64,000 nt of DNA from Actinobacteria bacterium OV320 (GCA_001298545.1 LJCX01000023.1:124001-188000); one strand, 5' to 3'; shown: positions 18,231-27,799, counted from the first letter of the stretch. Notes: generated from the sequence alone by a model not told the origin. Numbers and translations: made by a program.

Positions 18231-19742
18231 ATGACCGTACGGCGAGTAATGGGCATCGAGACGGAGTACGGCATCTCCGTCCCCGGCCACCCCAACGCCA
18301 ATGCCATGCTCACCTCGTCCCAGATCGTCAACGCCTACGCGGCGGCGATGCACAGGGCCCGCCGGGCCCGCTGGGACTTCGAGGAGGAGAACCCGCTGCG
18401 GGACGCGCGTGGTTTCGACCTCGCCCGCGAGGTCGCCGACTCCAGCCAGCTCACCGACGAGGACATCGGCCTCGCCAACGTCATCCTCACCAATGGAGCA
18501 CGCCTCTACGTCGACCACGCGCACCCCGAGTACAGCGCGCCCGAGGTCACCAATCCCCGCGACGCCGTCCTCTGGGACAAGGCCGGCGAGCGGATCATGG
18601 CCGAGGCGGCCGAGCGTGCCGCCGCGCTGCCCGGGGCGCAGCCCATCCACCTCTACAAGAACAACACCGACAACAAGGGCGCTTCCTACGGCACGCACGA
18701 GAACTACCTGATGAAGCGGGAGACCGCCTTCTCGGACATCGTGCGCCACCTGACGCCCTTCTTCGTCTCGCGCCAGGTGGTCACCGGCGCGGGCCGCGTG
18801 GGAATCGGCCAGGACGGCCACGAGCACGGCTTCCAGCTCAGTCAGCGCGCCGACTACTTCGAGGTCGAGGTCGGCCTGGAGACGACGCTGAAGCGCCCGA
18901 TCATCAACACGCGCGACGAGCCGCACGCGGACGCGGAGAAGTACCGCCGCCTCCATGTGATCATCGGCGACGCGAACCTCTCCGAGATCTCGACCTATCT
19001 GAAGCTGGGCACGACGGCCCTGATCCTGTCGATGATCGAGGACGGCTTCATCGCGGTGGACCTGGCGGTCGACCAGCCGGTCCGGACCCTCCACCAGGTC
19101 TCCCACGACCCGACCCTGAAGCGACTGGTCACCCTGCGCAGTGGCCGCACGCTCACCGCGGTCCAGTTGCAGATGGAGTACTTCGAGCTGTCACGCAAGT
19201 ACGTGGAGGAGCGGTACGGCTCGGACGCCGACGACCAGACGAAGGACGTCCTCGCACGCTGGGAGGACACCCTGAACCGCCTGGAGAACGACCCGATGAG
19301 CCTCGCCGGCGAACTGGACTGGGTCGCCAAGCGGGAGCTCATGGAGGGCTACCGGCGCCGTGACAGCCTCGACTGGGACGCCGCACGCCTGCACCTCGTC
19401 GACCTCCAGTACGCCGACGTACGGGCCGACAAGGGCCTCTACAACCGTCTCGCGGCCCGTGGCCGCATGAAGCGCCTGCTGGACGAGACCGAGGTCGAGC
19501 GGGCGATCACCAAGCCCCCGGAGGACACTCGCGCGTACTTCCGCGGCCGCTGCCTGGAGCAGTACGCCGACGACGTCGCCGCCGCCTCCTGGGACTCGGT
19601 GATCTTCGATCTGCCGGGTCGGGATTCGCTCCAGCGCGTCCCAACCCTCGAACCTCTTCGCGGAACGCGAAATCACGTCAAGGCGCTCCTGGACCGCTGT
19701 CGTACGGCAGAAGACCTGGTCAAGGTGCTCTCGGGCGGCTGA
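18231..19742 (+). CDS. dop: Depupylase / Pup deamidase
   Basis: Removes Pup from substrates and, where needed, deamidates Pup's C-terminal glutamine. The 503-residue protein belongs to the carboxylate-amine ligase fold shared with Paf[10 protein letters not shown] with the nucleotide/Mg glutamates, [14 protein letters not shown] with the catalytic aspartate, [20 protein letters not shown], and [12 protein letters not shown]. An insertion relative to PafA after the first strand (about residues 35-80) is the Dop-loop that separates Dop from the ligase. AAGGAGGG gives the ATG at 18231. Because Pup here already ends in Glu, the deamidase activity should be unnecessary and depupylation its main task (inference). 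Confidence 0.96.
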   Translation: MTVRRVMGIETEYGISVPGHPNANAMLTSSQIVNAYAAAMHRARRARWDFEEENPLRDARGFDLAREVADSSQLTDEDIGLANVILTNGARLYVDHAHPEYSAPEVTNPRDAVLWDKAGERIMAEAAERAAALPGAQPIHLYKNNTDNKGASYGTHENYLMKRETAFSDIVRHLTPFFVSRQVVTGAGRVGIGQDGHEHGFQLSQRADYFEVEVGLETTLKRPIINTRDEPHADAEKYRRLHVIIGDANLSEISTYLKLGTTALILSMIEDGFIAVDLAVDQPVRTLHQVSHDPTLKRLVTLRSGRTLTAVQLQMEYFELSRKYVEERYGSDADDQTKDVLARWEDTLNRLENDPMSLAGELDWVAKRELMEGYRRRDSLDWDAARLHLVDLQYADVRADKGLYNRLAARGRMKRLLDETEVERAITKPPEDTRAYFRGRCLEQYADDVAAASWDSVIFDLPGRDSLQRVPTLEPLRGTRNHVKALLDRCRTAEDLVKVLSGG

Positions 19743-19855
19743 ACGACCACCCGGACGCAACCTCTCCGACGGGGTGGAAACCCTCCCGTCAGGGAATCAT
19801 CGAGGTGGCCCCCGTACGTTGTGGCAACTGCGGGGCCGATGTCGGACCCGGCTTG

Positions 19856-19861
19856 TAGGGT
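19856..19861 (+). promoter_or_regulatory. Candidate -10 hexamer upstream of pup
   Basis: TAGGGT, 69 bases before the pup start, matches the hexamer upstream of arc. It would allow pup-prcBA transcription independent of dop. Confidence 0.35.
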
Positions 19862-19930
19862 CTGATCATCACCGATCGGCAGGAATGCCGACCTGTCGAC
19901 CATGTCGGGCGAAAGAGCGGGGTGAGGGTT

Positions 19931-20149
19931 ATGGCGACCAAGGACACCGGCGGCGGCCAGCAGAAGGCGACGCGCTCCACGGAGGAGGTCGAGGAGCAGG
20001 CGCCCGAGGCGCAGGCTTCGGAGGACCTCAAGGAGCGCCAGGAGAAGCTGAGCGACGACGTGGACTCGGTTCTCGACGAGATCGACGATGTCCTCGAGGA
20101 GAACGCCGAGGACTTCGTTCGAAGTTTCGTTCAGAAGGGTGGCGAGTAG
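19931..20149 (+). CDS. pup: Prokaryotic ubiquitin-like protein, encoded with C-terminal Glu
   Basis: The small protein modifier joined by PafA to lysines of proteins destined for the proteasome. It has 72 residues, is highly acidic and mostly disordered, with the conserved helix-forming stretch DDVDSVLDEIDDVLEENAE and the C-terminal FVQKGGE. The last codon before TAG is GAG, so Pup is made directly in the ligation-competent Glu form rather than as the Gln form known from Mycobacterium. The ATG at 19931 follows GGTGAGGG. An HNH-type gene and then prcB and prcA follow. Confidence 0.97.
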   Translation: MATKDTGGGQQKATRSTEEVEEQAPEAQASEDLKERQEKLSDDVDSVLDEIDDVLEENAEDFVRSFVQKGGE

Positions 20150-20199
20150 CCTTCGAATTGAAGGCTACGGGGGGCTCTGAACTGACAAGCGAAGAGGCG

Positions 20200-20775
20200 G
20201 TGAAGAGCTGCTCGCGGTGCAGGGAGTCGAAGCCACGGGCAGCCTTCGCCGGCAACAGGGCGGCCCGGGACGGGTTGCAGGCCTACTGCCGAGAGTGCTG
20301 GGCGGTATATCACCAGGCTCGTCAACTCGCGAAGGGCCGGAACGTGAGGCCGCGGGTGGAGACGCCCGAGGGGCACAAGTTCTGCCGCAGCTGTGAGGAG
20401 ATCAAGCCGCACAGTGAGTGGCACCGCAACGCAACAGCGTCCGACGGCCTTGCGACCTGCTGCAAGGCATGCAAAGCAGTCAAGGGGCGCCGTGGACACT
20501 TGAAGCGCCAGTACGGCATGACGGAAGCCGAACGCGACGCGATGGTGGCCGCACAGAGGGGCCTCTGCGTGATCTGCCTGAAAGCTCCTGCCGCGCATGT
20601 GGATCACTGCCACGAGACGGGTAGGGTCCGAGGCGTACTGTGCTTCAACTGCAATTCGGCCATCGGCAAGTTGGGAGACGATCCCGACGCTGTTCGTCGG
20701 GCAGCCGCTTACCTGGAAGGAACTCCATGGAAGCCAACACTCGTAGCACCGGGCGTCTACCGGCTGCCTTCCTGA
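20200..20775 (+). CDS. Endonuclease-VII-like HNH nuclease with duplicated zinc-finger units
   Basis: About 191 residues. The C-terminal half (about 100-175) is a recombination-endonuclease-VII-type HNH fold: zinc cysteines Cys123/Cys126 and Cys148/Cys151 flank [19 protein letters not shown], with the DHCH catalytic core. The N-terminal half contains two copies of a C-x2-C-x-E-x-K-P ... DGL ... C-x2-C unit (cysteines 4, 7, 30, 33 and 62, 65, 88, 91), so up to three metal sites. The start is uncertain: GTG 20200, CTG 20182 or TTG 20158. The last 49 bases overlap prcB, implying translational coupling. Similar genes sit at this place in other streptomycetes, as far as I recall; no role in the proteasome is known. 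Confidence 0.85.
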   Translation: MKSCSRCRESKPRAAFAGNRAARDGLQAYCRECWAVYHQARQLAKGRNVRPRVETPEGHKFCRSCEEIKPHSEWHRNATASDGLATCCKACKAVKGRRGHLKRQYGMTEAERDAMVAAQRGLCVICLKAPAAHVDHCHETGRVRGVLCFNCNSAIGKLGDDPDAVRRAAAYLEGTPWKPTLVAPGVYRLPS

Positions 20776-21572
20776 CGCCCGGGTCCTCGTCCTTCATGGA
20801 CTTTCTCTCCGATCACCAGCCGGAGCTGCTGCCCGGCAAGCGGCAGCTGCCCCCGACGCAGGGTGTGATCGAGGCGCCGCACGGCACGACGATCGTCGCC
20901 GTGACGTTCCCCGGTGGTGTCGTGCTCGCCGGTGACCGTCGCGCCACGATGGGCAATGTCATCGCGCAGCGGGACATCGAGAAGGTCTTCCCGGCTGATG
21001 AGTACTCGGCCGTCGGAATCGCCGGTACCGCCGGTCTGGCCGTCGAGATGGTGAAGCTGTTCCAGCTGGAGCTGGAGCACTTCGAGAAGGTCGAAGGAGC
21101 GCAGCTCTCGCTCGAGGGCAAGGCGAACCGCCTGTCGACCATGATCCGTTCCAATCTGGGCATGGCCATGCAGGGTCTGGCGGTCGTGCCCCTCTTCGCC
21201 GGGTTCGACGTGGACCGTGACCGCGGCCGGATCTTCTCCTACGACGTCACGGGCGGCCGCTCCGAGGAGCACAATTACGCCGCCACCGGCTCCGGCTCGA
21301 TCTTCGCGCGCGGGGCGATGAAGAAGCTCTTCCACAACAGCCTGACCGAGGACGAGGCCACGACGCTCGTGGTCCAGGCCCTCTACGACGCGGCGGACGA
21401 CGACTCGGCGACCGGTGGTCCCGATGTCGCGCGCCGGATCTACCCCATCGTCACCGTGATCACCGAGGACGGCTTCCGCCGGCTCACCGACGAGGAGTCG
21501 TCGGAGATCGCCCGCTCGATCCTGGCGCGTCGCCTGGAGCAGCCGGACGGCCCGCGCGCCGCCCTGCTGTAG
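20727..21572 (+). CDS. prcB: 20S proteasome beta subunit
   Basis: The proteolytic subunit of the core particle. It has 281 residues with a 53-residue propeptide that is removed autocatalytically, exposing Thr54 ([12 protein letters not shown]) as the nucleophile. [14 protein letters not shown] (catalytic Asp) and the lysine in IEKVF complete the site. Later blocks such as [14 protein letters not shown] and [11 protein letters not shown] are typical. The ATG at 20727 lies inside the end of the HNH gene and follows GGAAGGAACTCC. prcA starts 62 bases downstream. Confidence 0.97.
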   Translation: MEANTRSTGRLPAAFLTPGSSSFMDFLSDHQPELLPGKRQLPPTQGVIEAPHGTTIVAVTFPGGVVLAGDRRATMGNVIAQRDIEKVFPADEYSAVGIAGTAGLAVEMVKLFQLELEHFEKVEGAQLSLEGKANRLSTMIRSNLGMAMQGLAVVPLFAGFDVDRDRGRIFSYDVTGGRSEEHNYAATGSGSIFARGAMKKLFHNSLTEDEATTLVVQALYDAADDDSATGGPDVARRIYPIVTVITEDGFRRLTDEESSEIARSILARRLEQPDGPRAALL

Positions 21573-21634
21573 CGGCGGCCCCGTTTCTCATCCCAGGTGA
21601 TCCAGTGACTTCGACAGAAAGGGACGGATAACCG

Positions 21635-22372
21635 GTGTCGACGCCGTTCTATGTCTCACCCCAGCAGGCGATGGCCGACCGCGCCGAGTACGCCCGCAAG
21701 GGCATCGCGCGCGGCCGCAGCCTCGTTGTGATCCAGTACGCCGACGGCATCGTGTTCGTCGGTGAGAATCCGTCCCGTGCGCTGCACAAGTTCAGCGAGA
21801 TCTACGACCGGATCGGCTTCGCGGCCGCCGGCAAGTACAACGAGTACGAGAACCTGCGGATCGGTGGCGTCCGGTACGCCGATCTCCGTGGTTACACCTA
21901 TGACCGTGACGACGTCACCGCCCGCGGTCTGGCCAACGTGTACGCCCAGACGCTGGGCACGATCTTCTCCTCGGCGGGCGAGAAGCCCTATGAGGTGGAG
22001 CTGGTGGTGGCCGAGGTCGGCGCCACGCCGGACGGGGACCAGATCTACCGCCTGCCGCACGACGGCTCGATCGTGGACGAGCACGGTTCGGTGGCGGTCG
22101 GGGGCAACGCCGAGCAGATCAGCAGCTACCTGGATCAGCGTCACCGGGACGGCATGAATCTGTCCGAGGCGCTGAAGCTGGCCGTGCAGGCCCTGTCGCG
22201 CGACACCAACGGCACGGAGCGGGAGATTCCCGCCGAGCGCCTGGAGGTGGCGGTGCTGGACCGCACACGGCCGCAGTCGCGCAAGTTCAAGCGGATCGTG
22301 GGCCGTCAGCTGGGCCGGTTGCTGGAGACGGACGGCGCGACCACGGAGGCGGAGAGCTCCGAGGAGGAGTGA
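21635..22372 (+). CDS. prcA: 20S proteasome alpha subunit
   Basis: Forms the outer heptameric rings that gate the proteasome and dock the ARC ATPase. It has 245 residues: N-terminal gate residues [28 protein letters not shown], an Ntn fold without the catalytic Thr ([36 protein letters not shown] in parts), and an acidic tail [15 protein letters not shown]. The GTG start at 21635 gives the standard N terminus. It is the last gene of the arc-dop-pup-prcBA cluster, closed by a strong hairpin. Confidence 0.97.
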   Translation: MSTPFYVSPQQAMADRAEYARKGIARGRSLVVIQYADGIVFVGENPSRALHKFSEIYDRIGFAAAGKYNEYENLRIGGVRYADLRGYTYDRDDVTARGLANVYAQTLGTIFSSAGEKPYEVELVVAEVGATPDGDQIYRLPHDGSIVDEHGSVAVGGNAEQISSYLDQRHRDGMNLSEALKLAVQALSRDTNGTEREIPAERLEVAVLDRTRPQSRKFKRIVGRQLGRLLETDGATTEAESSEEE

Positions 22373-22398
22373 CACTGCCGCCCGCGTTTCACCCCTTG

Positions 22399-22430
22399 TG
22401 CGCCCCGGTCGATGATTCGGCCGGGGCGCA
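22399..22430. terminator. Bidirectional hairpin terminator between prcA and the LacI gene
   Basis: Perfect 10-bp stem TGCGCCCCGG / CCGGGGCGCA with a 12-nt loop between convergent genes. Confidence 0.8.
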
Positions 22431-22437
22431 GGGCGTC

Positions 22438-23454
22438 TCAGGAGGCGCTCGGTGGCGCCGTGGAGGCCCGCACGACCAGTTCGACGGGGATGTCCCCGCC
22501 GTCCGGCGTGCGGCCCTCCAGGACGGCAAGGAGGGCCCGCATGCCTCGTTCGCCGAACAGCTCGGCGTCCAGTCGTACGGTCGTCAGCTCGGGATCGAGG
22601 GCGGTGGCCAGGGCGAGATCGTCCAGGCCGGTGACGGACACGTCGTCGGGGATCCGCAGCCCGAGGCGCCGTAGGGCCTTGTAGGCGCCGGCCGCGAGTT
22701 TGTCGTCGTCGCAGACCACGGCCGTGGGGCGGGGCCCCGGAGCGCTCAGCGCCGCCTCCGCGGCCGCCAGGGCGCCGTCGATGGAGATCGGGGCGGGGGC
22801 GGTGCGCAGCGAGGTTCCCGCCGCCGCGCCGACCCGGGTGGCGAGTTCGCGCGCGCGTACCTCGAAGGTCCAGGACGGGATGTCGGCCGCGAGGTGCAGG
22901 AAACGGCGGTGGCCGAGACCCAGCAGGTGGTCGGCGACCTGGCGGACGCCGTCGGCGATGTCGAGGTTGACCGTGGCGGCGCCCAGGCTTCCCGAGGGGT
23001 CGCTGTCCAGCATCACCAGGGGCAGCTGGTCGCCCCGGATGGCGGTCAGCGCGTCGGCGGCCATCGAGGAGGCGAGGACGCCGTCGAGGGCGGCCTGGGC
23101 GGAGGCGAAGGGGTCGCGGGCTGGGCCGACGCCCTCGGGGGAGGGGTAGAGGACCACGCCGAAGCCGTGCTCGGCCGCGACCCGCGCCGCCCCGGTGTAG
23201 ACGCCGGCGAAGAACTCCGTCGTGAGCGCGGGTACGACGAGCAGGACCGTGCGGGTGCGGCCGAGGCGCAGGTTGCGGGCGGCGAGGTTGGGCCGGTAGC
23301 CGAGCTCGCGGGCGGCCTCCCGTACGCGTTCCGCGGTGATCGCGGAGACGCGGCCGCGCCACTTGTCGCCGAGTACGAGGGAGACGGCGGCCTGGGAGAC
23401 CCCCGCGGCCTGGGCGACGTCACGGCTCGTCGGTCGCGTGCTACCTCGTGCCAC
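22438..23454 (-). CDS. LacI-family transcriptional regulator
   Basis: A 338-residue regulator. The N-terminal LacI helix-turn-helix (about 10-60; TSRDVAQAAGVSQAAVSLVLGDK, RVREAARELGYRPNLAARNL) is followed by a periplasmic-binding-protein-like effector domain (TRTVLLVVPALTTEFFAGV, LPLVMLDSD, AVVCDDDKLAAGAYKALRRLG, VTGLDDLALATALDPELTTVRLD in parts). GTG 23454 was selected because AAGGAG lies upstream and the helix-turn-helix starts soon after. It is divergent from the MFS gene, with an inverted repeat between them, so it most likely controls that exporter. The effector is unknown. Confidence 0.92.
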   Translation of the reverse strand: MARGSTRPTSRDVAQAAGVSQAAVSLVLGDKWRGRVSAITAERVREAARELGYRPNLAARNLRLGRTRTVLLVVPALTTEFFAGVYTGAARVAAEHGFGVVLYPSPEGVGPARDPFASAQAALDGVLASSMAADALTAIRGDQLPLVMLDSDPSGSLGAATVNLDIADGVRQVADHLLGLGHRRFLHLAADIPSWTFEVRARELATRVGAAAGTSLRTAPAPISIDGALAAAEAALSAPGPRPTAVVCDDDKLAAGAYKALRRLGLRIPDDVSVTGLDDLALATALDPELTTVRLDAELFGERGMRALLAVLEGRTPDGGDIPVELVVRASTAPPSAS

Positions 23455-23498
23455 CGTGGGCCTGCTCCTTCGTCTGGACTGGCGAACAGCGCACATGG

Positions 23499-23525
23499 TA
23501 CGTATGACAAGAGACGTTATACGTA
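23499..23525. promoter_or_regulatory. Candidate LacI-family operator
   Basis: TACGTATGAC, a 7-nt spacer, then GTTATACGTA: 9 of 10 arm positions are complementary. It lies in the 120-base divergent region between the LacI regulator and MFS starts, and is AT-richer than its surroundings. Confidence 0.6.
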
Positions 23526-23574
23526 AAACTTCGAGGTGATCCACCGCCTCGGGCGAGCCGACGGAGGCGGGACA

Positions 23575-24834
23575 TTGGCCGCGGGATACCTGGAGATCCT
23601 CAGGGCGAAGCACGCCGCCCGGCTGCTGACCGGCACGCTCGTCGGCCGGCTGCCCAACGCCACGGCCGCCATCGCGATCGTGCTGTTCGTGCGCGCGGAG
23701 GGCGGGACCTACAGTCTCGCGGGCGCTCTCGCGGCCGTGTACGGCGTCGCCAACGCCGTCGGGCAGCCGCTGCTGGGGAGGCTGGTCGACAGACACGGGC
23801 AGCCGCGGGTCCAGTTGCCCGCGGCGCTCGCCTCGGCCCTCGCCATGGCGGTCTTCGCCTTCGTGGGCGCGGACCCGCTGCCGCTCGCGTACCTGTCGGT
23901 GGCGGCCGCCGGACTCTTCACGCCTCCCCTGGAGGGCGGTCTGCGGGCGCTCTGGCCGACGGTGCTGCGCCGCGAGGACCAGGTGCACACGGCGTACGCG
24001 ATGGACGCGGTGGCGCAGGAGGTGATGTTCACCGTCGGCCCGCTGCTGGTGACCCTGTGCGTGTCGCTGTGGTCGGCGCAGGGTGCCCTGCTGGTGCTGA
24101 ACGCGGTCGGCGTGCTGGGCGCGCTGTCGGTGGTCGCGTCGCCGCCCTCGCGCGCGTGGCGGTCGGCACCGCGCGAGGCGCACTGGCTGGGCGCGCTGCG
24201 GTCACCCGGTCTGCTGGCGCTCCTCGGCGCGTTCCTGTTCATCGGTGTCGCGCTCGGTTCCATCACGGTGGCGTCCGTGCCGTACGCGGACGACCACGGT
24301 GGTGACGCGGTGTACGGCTGGCTGATGGCGGCGCTGGGGCTCGGCGCGCTGCTCGGTGGTGTGGTGTACGGGGCGCGTCGCTGGGCGGGGCCGCCGGAGC
24401 GGCGACTGCGGTGGCTGGTGGCGCTTCTGGCGGTGTGTTACCTGCCCCTGACGCTGATGCCGGGCGCGGTGGCCATGGTGGCGCTGACGGCGCTCGCGGG
24501 CGTGTTCCTGGCGCCTGCCATCGCGTGCGCGTTCGTCATCGTGGACCGGCACGCGCCGCGCGGGACGGTGACGGAGGCGTTCTCCTGGCTGGTGACGACG
24601 TTCACGGTCGGCGCGTCGGTGGGAACGGGCCTGGCGGGTCCGGTCGTAGAGGCCGGCGGCGCGCTGTGGGGATTCGCGGTGCCGGCTGTCGCGGGTGCCG
24701 TATCGCTGGTGGTTTTGCTGGCCACAGGGCGGGTACTTGCAGTTCCCGCCGTGAGTGGGGTGGTTGCGGCTTCATCGGAAAATGATCCAAACCGTGCTGC
24801 CGAACCCCGTTTCAGTTCAGGGGATCGGGCGTAA
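23575..24834 (+). CDS. Major facilitator superfamily transporter
   Basis: About 419 residues with roughly twelve hydrophobic segments and the MFS loop motif GRLVDRHGQPRVQ after the second helix. It resembles small actinobacterial drug-efflux-type MFS proteins; the substrate cannot be deduced. The start is probably TTG 23575, with GGAGG seven bases upstream; an in-frame GTG at 23536 has no ribosome site. The stop codon TAA (24832-24834) lies within the putative -10 of pafA. With its divergent LacI regulator it forms a two-gene unit interposed between prcA and pafA. Confidence 0.88.
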   Translation: MAAGYLEILRAKHAARLLTGTLVGRLPNATAAIAIVLFVRAEGGTYSLAGALAAVYGVANAVGQPLLGRLVDRHGQPRVQLPAALASALAMAVFAFVGADPLPLAYLSVAAAGLFTPPLEGGLRALWPTVLRREDQVHTAYAMDAVAQEVMFTVGPLLVTLCVSLWSAQGALLVLNAVGVLGALSVVASPPSRAWRSAPREAHWLGALRSPGLLALLGAFLFIGVALGSITVASVPYADDHGGDAVYGWLMAALGLGALLGGVVYGARRWAGPPERRLRWLVALLAVCYLPLTLMPGAVAMVALTALAGVFLAPAIACAFVIVDRHAPRGTVTEAFSWLVTTFTVGASVGTGLAGPVVEAGGALWGFAVPAVAGAVSLVVLLATGRVLAVPAVSGVVAASSENDPNRAAEPRFSSGDRA

Positions 24835-24837
24835 TGT
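24832..24837 (+). promoter_or_regulatory. -10 element for a leaderless pafA transcript
   Basis: TAATGT ends six bases before the pafA ATG and no Shine-Dalgarno sequence precedes that ATG. The hexamer overlaps the stop codon of the MFS gene. Confidence 0.5.
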
Positions 24838-24843
24838 TCACTC

Positions 24844-26205
24844 ATGGACCGCCGCATTTTCGGGCTGGAGAACGAGTACGGCGTCACATGTACGTTCAGG
24901 GGACAGCGCCGGCTGTCTCCCGACGAGGTGGCGCGGTACCTCTTCCGCCGTGTCGTGTCATGGGGCCGAAGCAGCAATGTCTTTCTGCGAAACGGCGCCC
25001 GCCTCTATCTCGACGTGGGATCGCATCCGGAATACGCGACACCGGAATGTGACAACGTGACCGAGTTGGTCACCCACGACAAGGCCGGCGAGCGCATTCT
25101 CGAAGGACTCCTGGTGGACGCGGAACGACGCCTGCACGAGGAAGGAATCGCGGGCGACGTCTACCTCTTCAAGAACAACACGGACTCGGCGGGCAACTCT
25201 TATGGTTGCCACGAGAACTACCTGGTGGCCCGGCACGGGGAGTTCTCCCGGCTCGCGGACATCCTGATCCCGTTCCTGGTGACCCGCCAGCTGCTGTGCG
25301 GCGCGGGCAAGGTGCTTCAGACGCCCCGTGGGGCGGTCTACTGCGTCAGTCAGCGGGCCGAGCACATCTGGGAGGGCGTCTCCTCCGCGACGACCCGCTC
25401 GCGGCCCATCATCAACACGCGCGACGAGCCGCACGCGGACGCCGAGCGCTACCGCCGTCTGCATGTCATCGTCGGCGACTCCAACATGTCCGAGACGACC
25501 ATGCTGCTCAAGGTCGGCGCGACCGACCTGGTGCTGCGCATGATCGAGGCGGGCACGGTGATGCGGGATCTGACGCTGGAGAACCCGATCCGGGCGATCC
25601 GCGAGGTCAGCCACGACATCACCGGCCGGCGCAAGGTGCGGCTGGCGAGCGGCCGGGAGGCCTCCGCGCTGGAGGTGCAGCGGGAGTACTACGAGAAGGC
25701 GGTGGACTTCGTCGAGCGCCGGGGTGTGCGTACCGGCACCGTCGACCAGGTCCTGGAGCTGTGGGGCCGCACGCTGGACGCGATCGAGGCGGAGGACCTC
25801 GACCGGATCGGCACCGAGATCGACTGGGTGATGAAGTACAAGCTCATCGAGCGGTACCGGGCCAAGCACAACATGACCATGTCGAATCCGCGGGTGGCGC
25901 AGATAGACCTCGCTTATCACGACATTCACCGTCGTCGTGGTCTGTACTACCTGCTGGAGCGAAAGGGCCAAGCCGCCCGGATCTGCAACGACTTGAAGAT
26001 CTTCGAGGGCAAGTCGGTGCCGCCGCAGACCACCAGGGCCCGGTTGCGCGGCGACTTCATCCGTCGCGCACAGGAACAGCGCCGGGACTTCACGGTGGAC
26101 TGGGTGCACCTGAAGCTCAACGACCAGGCACAGCGCACCGTGTTGTGCAAGGACCCGTTCCGGTCGGTGGACGACCGGGTGGAGAAGCTGATCGCCGGAA
26201 TGTGA
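24844..26205 (+). CDS. pafA: Pup-protein ligase
   Basis: Activates the C-terminal glutamate of Pup with ATP and joins it to substrate lysines. The 453-residue protein has [16 protein letters not shown] (nucleotide/Mg glutamates), [18 protein letters not shown] (catalytic Asp), [20 protein letters not shown], and [22 protein letters not shown], all shared with Dop. It lacks the Dop-loop insertion, which distinguishes ligase from depupylase. The C-terminal domain (about 390-453) is present. The gene starts 9 bases after the MFS stop and is followed by two hairpins and FKBP genes. Confidence 0.97.
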   Translation: MDRRIFGLENEYGVTCTFRGQRRLSPDEVARYLFRRVVSWGRSSNVFLRNGARLYLDVGSHPEYATPECDNVTELVTHDKAGERILEGLLVDAERRLHEEGIAGDVYLFKNNTDSAGNSYGCHENYLVARHGEFSRLADILIPFLVTRQLLCGAGKVLQTPRGAVYCVSQRAEHIWEGVSSATTRSRPIINTRDEPHADAERYRRLHVIVGDSNMSETTMLLKVGATDLVLRMIEAGTVMRDLTLENPIRAIREVSHDITGRRKVRLASGREASALEVQREYYEKAVDFVERRGVRTGTVDQVLELWGRTLDAIEAEDLDRIGTEIDWVMKYKLIERYRAKHNMTMSNPRVAQIDLAYHDIHRRRGLYYLLERKGQAARICNDLKIFEGKSVPPQTTRARLRGDFIRRAQEQRRDFTVDWVHLKLNDQAQRTVLCKDPFRSVDDRVEKLIAGM

Positions 26206-26210
26206 GTGAC

Positions 26211-26268
26211 GCGTTCCGCACGCGCTGCGGAACGCGACACGGGCGCCGTACGTTCCCGTACGGCGCCC
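26211..26268 (+). terminator. Double hairpin terminator after pafA
   Basis: Stem 1 is GCGTTCCGCA/TGCGGAACGC (26211-26235). Stem 2 is GGGCGCCGTACG/CGTACGGCGCCC with a 4-nt loop (26241-26268), followed by TT. Confidence 0.85.
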
Positions 26269-26341
26269 TTCGCATGTCCGCAAACGTCGCTAAGGTAGCG
26301 CGCACGCCATCAGAAGATCGACCGATTACGAGGCTTTCATC

Positions 26342-27337
26342 GTGCGCCGACGCTCACTCATCCTTGCCGCCGTACCCGCGGGACTGGTCACTCTCGCCGC
26401 GTGCGGCGACGATAAGTCCGACTCGAGCAAGGCGAGCGACAGCGCGTCGTCCTCCGCCGGGGCCACGCCTCCACCGAAGATCGTCGACGGCCCGCTGCCG
26501 GCCATCACGGCGGGCGTGAAGTTCGATGAGAAGCCGACGGTCGCCAAGGGCACCGGTGAGCCCTCGGACCAGCTGGCGGTGAAGACGGTGATCGCGGGCA
26601 GCGGCAAGACCGTCGCGGAGAACGACTACATCCAGGCCAACTGTCTCGGCCAGATCTGGGACAGCGCGAAGGTCCTCCTCAACACCTACGACACCAAGAA
26701 GCCGCTGTTCACCCAGCTCGCGCAGGGCGGCACCATCGACGGCTGGCGCTATGCGCTGACGGGCAAGAAGACCGGCAGCCGGGTGCTCTTCTCGGTGCCG
26801 CCGACCTGGGCCTTCGGCAAGGACGGCGACGCGGACACGGGCATCAAGGGCACCGACACGCTGGTGTTCGTCTTCGACATCCAGGACACGTTCAACGCGA
26901 AGAGCTCGGCCAAGGGCAAGGACGTGCCGCAGGACGACGCCGCCGTGCCGAAGGTGGGGACGAACACCGACGGCAAGGCGCCCTCGATCGAGATCCCCAA
27001 GTCGGACCCGCCGACCAAGCTGGTGTCGAACTACGTGATCGAGGGAGACGGGCCGAAGCTCGCGGCGGACGACACCGTGCTGGTGCAGTACAAGGGCGTC
27101 GTCTGGGACACGGGCAAGGAGTTCGACTCCTCGTACAGCCGCAGTTCGCTGACCTCGTTCTCGCTCCAGCAGGTGGTCAAGGGCTGGGCGCAGGGACTGA
27201 CCGGCAAGAAGGTGGGCAGCCGGGTCGTCATCGTCGTACCGCCGTCCTTGGGTTACGGCGACAGCCCGCCGAGCGGCAGCGGCATCGAGAAGGACTCCAC
27301 GATGGTCTTCTCGGTGGACATCATCGCCAAGGTGTGA
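26342..27337 (+). CDS. Lipoprotein with two FKBP-type peptidyl-prolyl isomerase domains
   Basis: A 331-residue exported lipoprotein: MRRRSLILAAVPAGLVTLAAC with lipidated Cys21, then a Ser/Asp-rich linker. Two FKBP-like modules follow. The first (about 75-185) is divergent (KTVIAGSGKTVAENDYI, TIDGWRYALTGKKTGSRVLFS). The second (about 225-331) keeps more of the core (LVQYKGVVWDTGKEFDSSY, VVKGWAQGLTGKKVGSRVVIV, PPSLGYG). It probably assists folding of secreted proteins outside the membrane. The start is GTG 26342, and a soluble FKBP gene follows 62 bases downstream. Confidence 0.9.
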   Translation: MRRRSLILAAVPAGLVTLAACGDDKSDSSKASDSASSSAGATPPPKIVDGPLPAITAGVKFDEKPTVAKGTGEPSDQLAVKTVIAGSGKTVAENDYIQANCLGQIWDSAKVLLNTYDTKKPLFTQLAQGGTIDGWRYALTGKKTGSRVLFSVPPTWAFGKDGDADTGIKGTDTLVFVFDIQDTFNAKSSAKGKDVPQDDAAVPKVGTNTDGKAPSIEIPKSDPPTKLVSNYVIEGDGPKLAADDTVLVQYKGVVWDTGKEFDSSYSRSSLTSFSLQQVVKGWAQGLTGKKVGSRVVIVVPPSLGYGDSPPSGSGIEKDSTMVFSVDIIAKV

Positions 27338-27399
27338 GGCGGGCGAAGGTGTAAGACTGTCCGTGTTGCCTTTCCGTGAGACATGCAGGAGCCAGTGAC

Positions 27400-27771
27400 G
27401 TGAGCATTGACAAGCCCGAGATCGACTTCCCCGGCGGCGAGCCCCCGGCGGACCTCGAGATCAAGGACATCTGGGAGGGTGACGGCGAGGTCGCGCAGGC
27501 CGGCCACAACGTCAGCGTCCACTACGTCGGTGTCGCCTTCAGCACCGGTGAGGAGTTCGACGCCAGCTGGAACCGCGGGACGCCGTTCCGCTTCCCGCTC
27601 GGTGGCGGACGCGTCATCAAGGGCTGGGACCAGGGCGTGCAGGGCATGAAGGTCGGCGGCCGTCGCCAGCTGACCATCCCGGCCCACCTCGCCTACGGCA
27701 ACCAGAGCCCCACCCCGGCGATCAAGCCCGGCGAGACGCTGATCTTCGTCGTGGACCTGCTCGGGGTCTGA
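27400..27771 (+). CDS. Cytosolic FKBP-type peptidyl-prolyl cis-trans isomerase
   Basis: A 123-residue single-domain FKBP without signal peptide. Active-site elements are complete: VSVHYVGVAFSTGEEFDASW, PFRFPLGGGRVIKGWDQGVQGMKVGGRR and PAHLAYGNQ. GTG 27400 follows CAGGAG. It pairs with the preceding two-domain lipoprotein, giving one isomerase on each side of the membrane from one likely transcript. Confidence 0.94.
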   Translation: MSIDKPEIDFPGGEPPADLEIKDIWEGDGEVAQAGHNVSVHYVGVAFSTGEEFDASWNRGTPFRFPLGGGRVIKGWDQGVQGMKVGGRRQLTIPAHLAYGNQSPTPAIKPGETLIFVVDLLGV

Positions 27772-27799
27772 CCGTCGTACGACCAGTGTTGATCACCTG

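Noticed and set aside
22438..24834. Genomic island between prcA and pafA
   Set aside because: Codon use is ordinary, there are no integrase or attachment repeats, and the same pair occupies this place in S. coelicolor as far as I recall.
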